Assembly: GCA_037043015.1 (NCBI GenBank)
Contig: CM073326.1
Span: 16,190,345 to 16,254,344, forward strand
Direction of reading: 5' to 3'
DNA length: 64,000 nucleotides
Source: Bryum argenteum
Taxonomy: Eukaryota > Streptophyta > Bryopsida > Bryales > Bryaceae
The position numbers were made by a program, and so were the translations under genes. The notes under the pieces were generated by a model. That model made no database searches. It was not told where the DNA came from and saw only the letters and a list, made by a program, of their open reading frames with translations. Below are positions 63,727 through 64,000 of this stretch, piece by piece; positions within the stretch are counted from its first letter, which is position 1; the number at the start of each line of letters is the position of its first letter.

Positions 63727-63906
63727 CTACAACAAATGTCCACTTGTAAAATTTGCATAGTAATGTGTACCAAATGTGGGTTTCGCAAGCTTTGATTTTA
63801 TCAAATGGCTAAGAAGACCTGGAGGTGAAGGTGGCTGCGATCGCAAAAGCTTCCGAACCTTCAAGTGTCCATCAAGTACCAGCTCTTGAAGAAGCTGCCT
63901 CGCGGT
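63727..63906 (-). CDS. Last exon of an unrecognised gene running off the right edge
   Basis: After an acceptor (TTTTGCAG before 63906 on the minus strand) a 59-residue frame reads TARQLLQELVLDGHLKVRKL, continues with LLSHLIKSKLAKPTFGTHYY, and ends at a stop at 63727. It looks like real coding sequence (helical, with few rare residues). Upstream exons lie beyond 64000. The family is not recognised. Confidence 0.45.
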   Translation of the reverse strand, partial: TARQLLQELVLDGHLKVRKLLRSQPPSPPGLLSHLIKSKLAKPTFGTHYYANFTSGHLL

Positions 63907-64000
63907 CTGCAAAAGAATCTTGCTCATAAGCTCACTTCACCTAAAAAAACATTCTAATAGCTCATACGAAAATTCACCTCGGGAACAATTCTAATAGCTC

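Overview
This window looks like nuclear DNA of a land plant, probably a non-seed plant such as a bryophyte (inference). The genes are plant-type and intron-rich, with GT-AG introns of roughly 75 to 700 bp. They include cycloeucalenol cycloisomerase, a plant-type NADP-GDH with an N-terminal zinc-finger-like region, S1/SPH small secreted proteins, an SRC2-like C2 protein and a PP2A B'' subunit. A full phosphate acetyltransferase is present, an enzyme known from algae and early-diverging plants rather than flowering plants. I saw no bacterial operons, CRISPR arrays or rRNA.

Layout. 1-4383: 3' eleven exons of a PP2A B'' gene, whose first exon lies off the left edge. 4384-15600: an accessory block built by duplication of the PP2A tail plus a neighbouring S1-family gene, holding two intact S1 genes, one truncated inverted copy, one fragment and a stray copy of PP2A exon 2. 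A fifth decayed S1 copy lies at 45 kb. 15890-16390: minisatellite. 17382-17933: single-exon EIF1AD-like gene. 20274-25528: phosphate acetyltransferase, 15 exons. 25.8-31.6 kb: repeats. 31955-33660: C2-domain gene. 36569-41506: NADP-GDH, 14 exons. 42.5-51.7 kb: nested miniature transposons and a long inverted repeat. 51766-54267: cycloeucalenol cycloisomerase, 9 exons. 54873-61002: an apparently complete PIF/Harbinger DNA transposon with both proteins intact, sitting inside a SINE. 61.2-63.7 kb: more repeats. 63727-63906: last exon of an unrecognised gene running off the right edge.

The single-copy genes are ordinary housekeeping or metabolic genes: phosphatase targeting, translation-factor-like RNA binding, acetyl-CoA/acetyl-phosphate exchange, ammonium assimilation and sterol synthesis. 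They share no obvious operon-like logic. The interest lies in the mobile and duplicated DNA. A tRNA-derived SINE family with two alternative 3' parts shows perfect target-site duplications. The Harbinger element and a 402-bp MITE each landed in a copy of that SINE. At least five MITE-like elements are bounded by TTAA. The S1 genes are flanked by a minisatellite made from their own 3' coding ends.

All exon joins were made by eye from splice sites, phase and remembered family sequence. No database search was run.
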